From Bugulina stolonifera (lineage: Eukaryota; Bryozoa; Gymnolaemata; Cheilostomatida; Bugulidae), in assembly GCA_935421135.1 (NCBI GenBank), contig OW285196.1:7079501-7143500 (forward strand): 64,000 nt of DNA. The letters run 5' to 3'. The notes under the pieces were generated by a model, which searched no databases, was not told where the DNA came from, and saw nothing but the letters and a program-made list of their open reading frames with translations. A program made the position numbers and the translations under genes. Shown one piece after another: positions 59,094 to 64,000 of the stretch (its first letter is position 1; each line of letters starts with the position of its first letter).

Positions 59094-61336
59094 AACCTAC
59101 AGTGCATGTCACTGTAGGTTTCTAAGGGCAGTATCAACACGATTATCTGCAAATTGCTATATAGTCCATCAGCCAAGCAGCAAAATTATGACTTTTCGCT
59201 CCTGACCTCTCCAATCTACACAATTTTTTGTGTACAGATAGATTAAAACAAGGGCAATTCAAATCCACTTACTAACCCCTCGAAATCACTTGACAAAAGA
59301 GTGAAAATTTAATTTTTTCGAAATTTTTAAAATTAGAGTTGTCTGCTCCTTACTTGCAGTTAGAAAATATTAGAATCCCCCTACGCCAACTTTCATTGGT
59401 CAGTTGCATGCACTTCCTGTCATTTTGATAAAATTAATTATCCAAGAAAGTGAGTAGCAGGAAACCTACTGGATAGGCTACTAGATTTGGCAACTTTTGT
59501 AGCAAATGTGTAATGATAAATTCATTCAGTCCTCCATATTGGTTATCTTGAGAGTTGAATGGAGCATCCAAAGACTGACAAACTGTTATCTAAATAAATA
59601 TTGACATAGATATTCATTGAATTATGGAAACAGACAGCTAGACATTAGACAAGGAGTTAGTTTGAGCCGAGAGTTAACTCACTCTGACTCTAGGGTTCAC
59701 AACACATAATAGAGGTCTATCATGAGAATCACTAGTAACCAAAGGCTAAATATGAGATCAGTTTCTCTGGAAAAGGTATGTGACTGACTAGGAGAAAGAT
59801 TATATTCAATAGTTATAGTAATAAAATAGTTAAGTTAGTAGGCCTAGCTAGTTGGTTGAAAAATTTGAACTTCATTTTGTGACATGGATAAAAATTTAAG
59901 TTTACCTAATTTAATTATTTATGGCAATTACTTTTAGTGGAAACATGTATTTATCCATAATTATAATTAATAATAATCATCATTTCATAAAATTCTTATT
60001 GCTTATTCCATTGCCATGTGAATTATGCTCATACCTCGTCACAAATCTGTTATAATTACTCAATATAATACTTTTTTATAATAATATAATTAAATGTGAT
60101 GAATTTGATCGCAATCAGCAAAATGTTTTGCATGATCTTGATCCACAAGAAATTTATAAAATAGCCTAAATGTAGTTTTAAATACACATGTATAATTATT
60201 TGTTATGGTTATAGACATGTATACAAAATTATACTAAATGTAGTCTTGTATTGTGTTATTCTGTTATTCTCATCACGTTATAGTGTAGCAAAACTGCTAT
60301 AGTAGGCCTATGTTTTACCTAGCAATGCAATATGGATTTCGATTTCACTTTGATTTTAATGTATATAATTAAGGGTAATGTTCAAGTAGTCTAATCTAGG
60401 TTGTAGTTATGTTCCATGTTTACTAGATATTTTCTGGAGGAGACTTGCATTAAAACTGTGGCATTAATTTCACGGCGAAGGCTGCAGTTATGTTTGCCCT
60501 TCTGTTGTTTCACATGCACACAGCCCTTCCACTCCTATTATTGTTCTACAAATATTTTTCCATCTACACCCTAGAATAATTCTTTGTTTCTGGACCAGCA
60601 CATTTATATTTTATTACCTACAGTTGTAAAACCCTTGCTGTTTTAGGTGCAAGTTGCATTGCTGAAAAGAAGCCTTGAAGATGTGATTGGTGGGTGATAA
60701 GGCATGCGTATCCGTACCAACGTTAAAAGATATACACAGCAAGCATGCGGACAGACCTTGCCTTAGTAGGTATGTTCTTACTGCCGATGCAAGGGGCTAT
60801 ATCAGAAAATATTTTTGATGGATGATATATACATGTTAGAATTCCTTGAAGCAGAACTCTTCACTTTTCTCCCTTATGTTCAAACATGCATAAATTTAAA
60901 TTATGAGCTCGCGCACATACGTTTACATTATGAAGGGTAAAAAAAGATCTAATTTGTTGCTTAGCAAATCATACTCTTGAGAACATCTTTTAGAAAAAAT
61001 AGATGAGTTTGTCTATTTTTGTCTTTTGCTAGGGCGGACTGGCTAGAAACAATGTTGCCGTGTTACTACCTCAACTAAATTACGATCAACCTCAGCAGCA
61101 TACAGTACCATCGACGGTGATGATGACAGCTATGATGGTGATTCTTGAAGGACGCAGAGCTATCATTGAAGTAGGCTAGTATAGGTATTTCAAATGCTAT
61201 CAACCAAACGAAATCAAGTACCACATGGCCACTGAACACCCGAAGACTAAACTATTAACAGTACTGAACAAAACGGTACCACAATTGCTGTATAACCTTG
61301 TATTCCTAGTGTGCAGTATGACACTCCATATACCTA

Positions 61337-61582
61337 GTGAAACAAAGTTTCAAATTATTAATCGTTATTTGTATTCGAAGAAGTCACCCTAATCATCTAC
61401 CTGAGCACAGAAAATCTGTCAATGCACTTGGATTTACACGTTTCATAACTAGTGGTGGGACAAGTCACCTTTCCCCACCACGTAAGTCGTTACTGAAGAT
61501 TCGTGCTACCCATGCCAATTATGTTGCTGCAATTTGTACAAGAGTTTATAAACTGAGGATGGAAGTACCTCGCCCTGGATGA
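61337..61582 (+). CDS. Unidentified open frame within the old element
   Basis: An open frame of about 81 codons (GTG at its first position) including HPNHLPEHRKSVNALGFTR and THANYVAAICTRVYK. The composition looks protein-like and a donor-like CAC|GTAAGT occurs inside. No known domain is recognised and no upstream exon could be tied to it. It could be a remnant of the element's own gene or chance. Confidence 0.25.
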   Translation: MKQSFKLLIVICIRRSHPNHLPEHRKSVNALGFTRFITSGGTSHLSPPRKSLLKIRATHANYVAAICTRVYKLRMEVPRPG

Positions 61583-62439
61583 GGGGTATTAGATCTCACC
61601 TACAAAGTTATTTAGTGGTGAAACTATTTATCATGACATGTTACATCCTGTCTGTTGCTCCTGTAAGAAGACCAAATATGCAAGTACACAGTACCAGATG
61701 ATATATAGATACTTGTATGCCTGTATAATAATTGTAAGTTTAGCCTAAATTCTAATTTGTAAATTTATATGCATGTCATATTTTGTACCTGTGTTAGGTT
61801 GTCTGTATCTTACTGAATCAAATTATAACTAATTTTTTAGTTTCATGGTACAGCACATGTTCCTTCGAACTCACTCTATTAGCTCTAGTTCTTATTGTCC
61901 CTGCAAGTGGGTAATATACGTAGAGGTCATGTCATGTTATGGGTTTTTGCATATATTTTATGCTTAGTCACTAAATATAATAAAATACTAACTAACCTGT
62001 ATCTTTAATTGTAATAAAGTACATCAATATTATCTTACAATCGCTGGGCTGATGCTGAAACTACATTACAAGATACACTAATGACTTATAAGTTCTCAAG
62101 TAGATATAGTAGAACAGCACTAGAGTATACTTGGAAGGTCAGCAAATAACAGTAAATGTTTATCAAATTCTAAAATTTTCATGAGTGATTATTTTACGTG
62201 TTATTTCCACTGTAACAAAAGAGACGTTGCTCTCTGTAGAAAGTCTGCGCAGGTTATCATGTTATTATGCACAGATTATTGCACTGAATGTAGTAACAGC
62301 ATCCTTAAATACGAAGAAGGTCATTGTCAAACTATTCTAGAGTCATAAAATTGGGGCCTTGTTTACGATAACACCAAAAATCTCTGCAGTTTGTGGAAAT
62401 TTCAATGATTTGCTGTTTTTTAGGAATTATCCCCCTCCG

Positions 62440-62755
62440 TAACGAGATAATTTATCTTTTAATCATAGAGCTTTTGGACTGACACTCATGAAATTTCACC
62501 TGGAGCACTAGACTGCTTGTGGTAGCATCATAGTTGAATATGAAAAGCCTATGTGTTATGGATTTGGTGCCAGAAGGTTTTCTATTATAGGGAATCATCC
62601 CCTCTGCAACGAAGGAATTTTCCCTGTAATTATAAGACCTTTGAACTGACACTTATGAATTTTGACACAGACCACTAGACTACTTGTAGTAACATTATGT
62701 TGAAATATGAAGAGATCATGCATTATGGATTTTGTGTCAGAAGGTTTGCAAACCA
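62440..62755. repeat. Two diverged ~165-bp tandem copies
   Basis: The blocks from AACGAGATAATTTATC to GGTGCCAGAAGGTTTT (about 62440-62580) and from AACGAAGGAATTTTCC to TGTGTCAGAAGGTTTG (about 62608-62750) align along their length. Shared words include GACTGACACT/GAACTGACACT, CACTAGACT and TTATGGATTT. Confidence 0.6.
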
Positions 62756-63005
62756 CAAAAAATGGCAAATATTGGCAATTTTTGCTGAGGGGGTGAACTT
62801 TGACCTAAAATTTGAGGTCTCCGTCAACATATTTCAGAGGGTTAGTTTCTAGAATTATAAAATTCAGGTCTTGTTTACTTTGGAGCCAAAAATTTGTGTA
62901 GATTGGAGAGGTCAGGAGCGAACTTCAAAAACTAAGCCACTTTTTGATGGTTGGCTGATGGACTAATAAGGATGTTGTTAACAATGCAGCATTAATGTAG
63001 GTTGT

Positions 63006-64000
63006 GACAATTATATATTTGATAAATAATTTAGTTGGCAAAACAGATATTGTGCATAGAACATACAAAACAGAAAAGTTGGCGACTGACATGAACTGTG
63101 TTGAAGTAATTGTAAAATAGAAACAGGCCTAGTGTGTTAAAAGCAGTGATGAAAGGATTTATGGTTGAAGGGCACATGCAATCACCTGTTGAGATTCTAA
63201 CTGTCTATCCATATTTCTTGCCTTTGCCTGGTTCTCCCTACAAATAGTATTAGATAAAAATGTTTGATGTTGAACCACCCAATACTTAATGCAATTTAAA
63301 CATTGTTAAAATAGTAAAAAATTTAGACTGGCTAAACTTACTATCTAGGCAGAAGATCAAACACATGCTATTCTAATTCAAACATCTTTAAATCATCATC
63401 TTACATTTCAAAACCATAAGTACAAGTACAGAGTACATATTCAACTATCAGCGATTTGTAGAAAAGCTCAAATAAAATTTGAATAGTTTGTACAGAATTT
63501 CTACCACATGGCTTCCATGAGCCGATATGGAAGCAAAGGATAGCACACAATTTATATTATTCAGCTTTGTTTGCTAATTCCGACTGAGCAAAAAGCTACA
63601 ACAATAGAATTGTCTACAGTGTATAATTGAAGCTTTCGTCGAATTTCTCTGCCATTTGTATAACACCAGATATTAGGTACAGAACAAGCGAGGTCCCCTT
63701 AAATACTAGTAGTTCCAGATAAATACTTTTAAGCATTTGGTGGAGCACAATATTTGCATGTTTTTCAAAGTAAAATTGCACCCATGTAGAGATACTCAAC
63801 CTAAACATAGTGTAACATTGTACATTGTGTGAAAGCTAAAATTACGTTCTACTCAACCAGTGTAGTGAAGCGCTTAAATAATGTACCACTTTAAGATAAT
63901 ATAATTGAATTGTTTGAATTTTACGCCCTTCAACTCTCAACAGTTTATAGATAGCAGCTTCTGTTCACCATAGTTATAGGACAGCAACTAGAATTTTAAT
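63006..64000. other. No gene recognised
   Basis: AT-rich sequence with only short open frames on either strand and no splice-supported coding or repeat structure that I could identify. Confidence 0.5.

Larger units (their letters stand above)
59094..63005. mobile_element. Old element with diverged terminal inverted repeats, unclassified
   Basis: The left end starts AACCTACA (about 59094) and the right end finishes TGTAGGTT (about 63003). Inside both ends, in opposite orientation, lies the block GTCCATCAGCCA followed by CGCTCCTGACCTCTCC and AATCTACACA (59164-59223; 62894-62962). Similarity continues less clearly for another ~150 bp. A hairpin ACCTACAGTGCATGTCACTGTAGGT is present only at the left end. 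No target duplication could be fixed and no transposase is recognised. Confidence 0.5.

Overview
The window is eukaryotic and most probably from an early-branching animal; a sponge is my best guess. The sequence is AT-rich. Its genes are split by many mostly short introns with GT-AG (occasionally GC-AG) borders. It carries a complete RING/B-box/coiled-coil/NHL (TRIM-type) gene, a metazoan architecture, and the palindromic word TACATGTA recurs throughout. The organism call is inference; no rRNA, mitochondrial or other marker gene is present.

Layout. (1) 2.2-44.3 kb holds four tandem paralogues, all on the + strand, of a gene for a secreted NHL-type beta-propeller protein with a cysteine-containing C-terminal region. 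Copies 2 (13587-18052) and 3 (22305-26769) are complete seven-exon genes with a signal peptide split over exons 1 and 2, and they lie in an ~8.7 kb segmental tandem duplication. Copies 1 (~2174-13251) and 4 (32131-44250) form a second subtype and are broken. Each has a different DNA transposon in a different intron, so each helps define the other's unoccupied site. (2) Copy 1 carries an 8.3 kb Polinton/Maverick-like element (3501-11806) with ~545 bp GC-rich terminal inverted repeats and a 6-bp target duplication. Its only recognisable gene is a spliced protein-primed family-B DNA polymerase. Next to that gene lie a giant palindrome of 31-bp repeats and a duplicated leader exon. I see no integrase, packaging ATPase, protease or capsid gene, so it looks like a polymerase-only derivative. 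(3) Copy 4 carries a 4.86 kb PIF/Harbinger element (38600-43459) whose two genes, a Myb/SANT-like protein and a DDE transposase, both appear intact. (4) 44961-51441 on the - strand is a TRIM-NHL gene (RING, two B-boxes, coiled coil, NHL propeller). A 2.6 kb piggyBac-like element with TTAA flanks sits immediately against one of its splice acceptors. (5) 52897-55547 is a virtually identical 1336-bp tandem duplication carrying a two-exon gene for a 67-residue cysteine-rich, probably zinc-binding protein. (6) 56077-58940 is a non-autonomous hAT-like element (8-bp target duplication), and ~59094-63005 is an older unclassified element with diverged terminal inverted repeats. A tRNA-derived SINE family and several perfect or near-perfect hairpins are scattered through the spacers.

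The NHL genes may encode a secreted recognition or adhesion family, but nothing in the sequence fixes their ligand. The most unusual object is the compact element that pairs long inverted termini with a self-contained protein-primed polymerase and a large internal palindrome.
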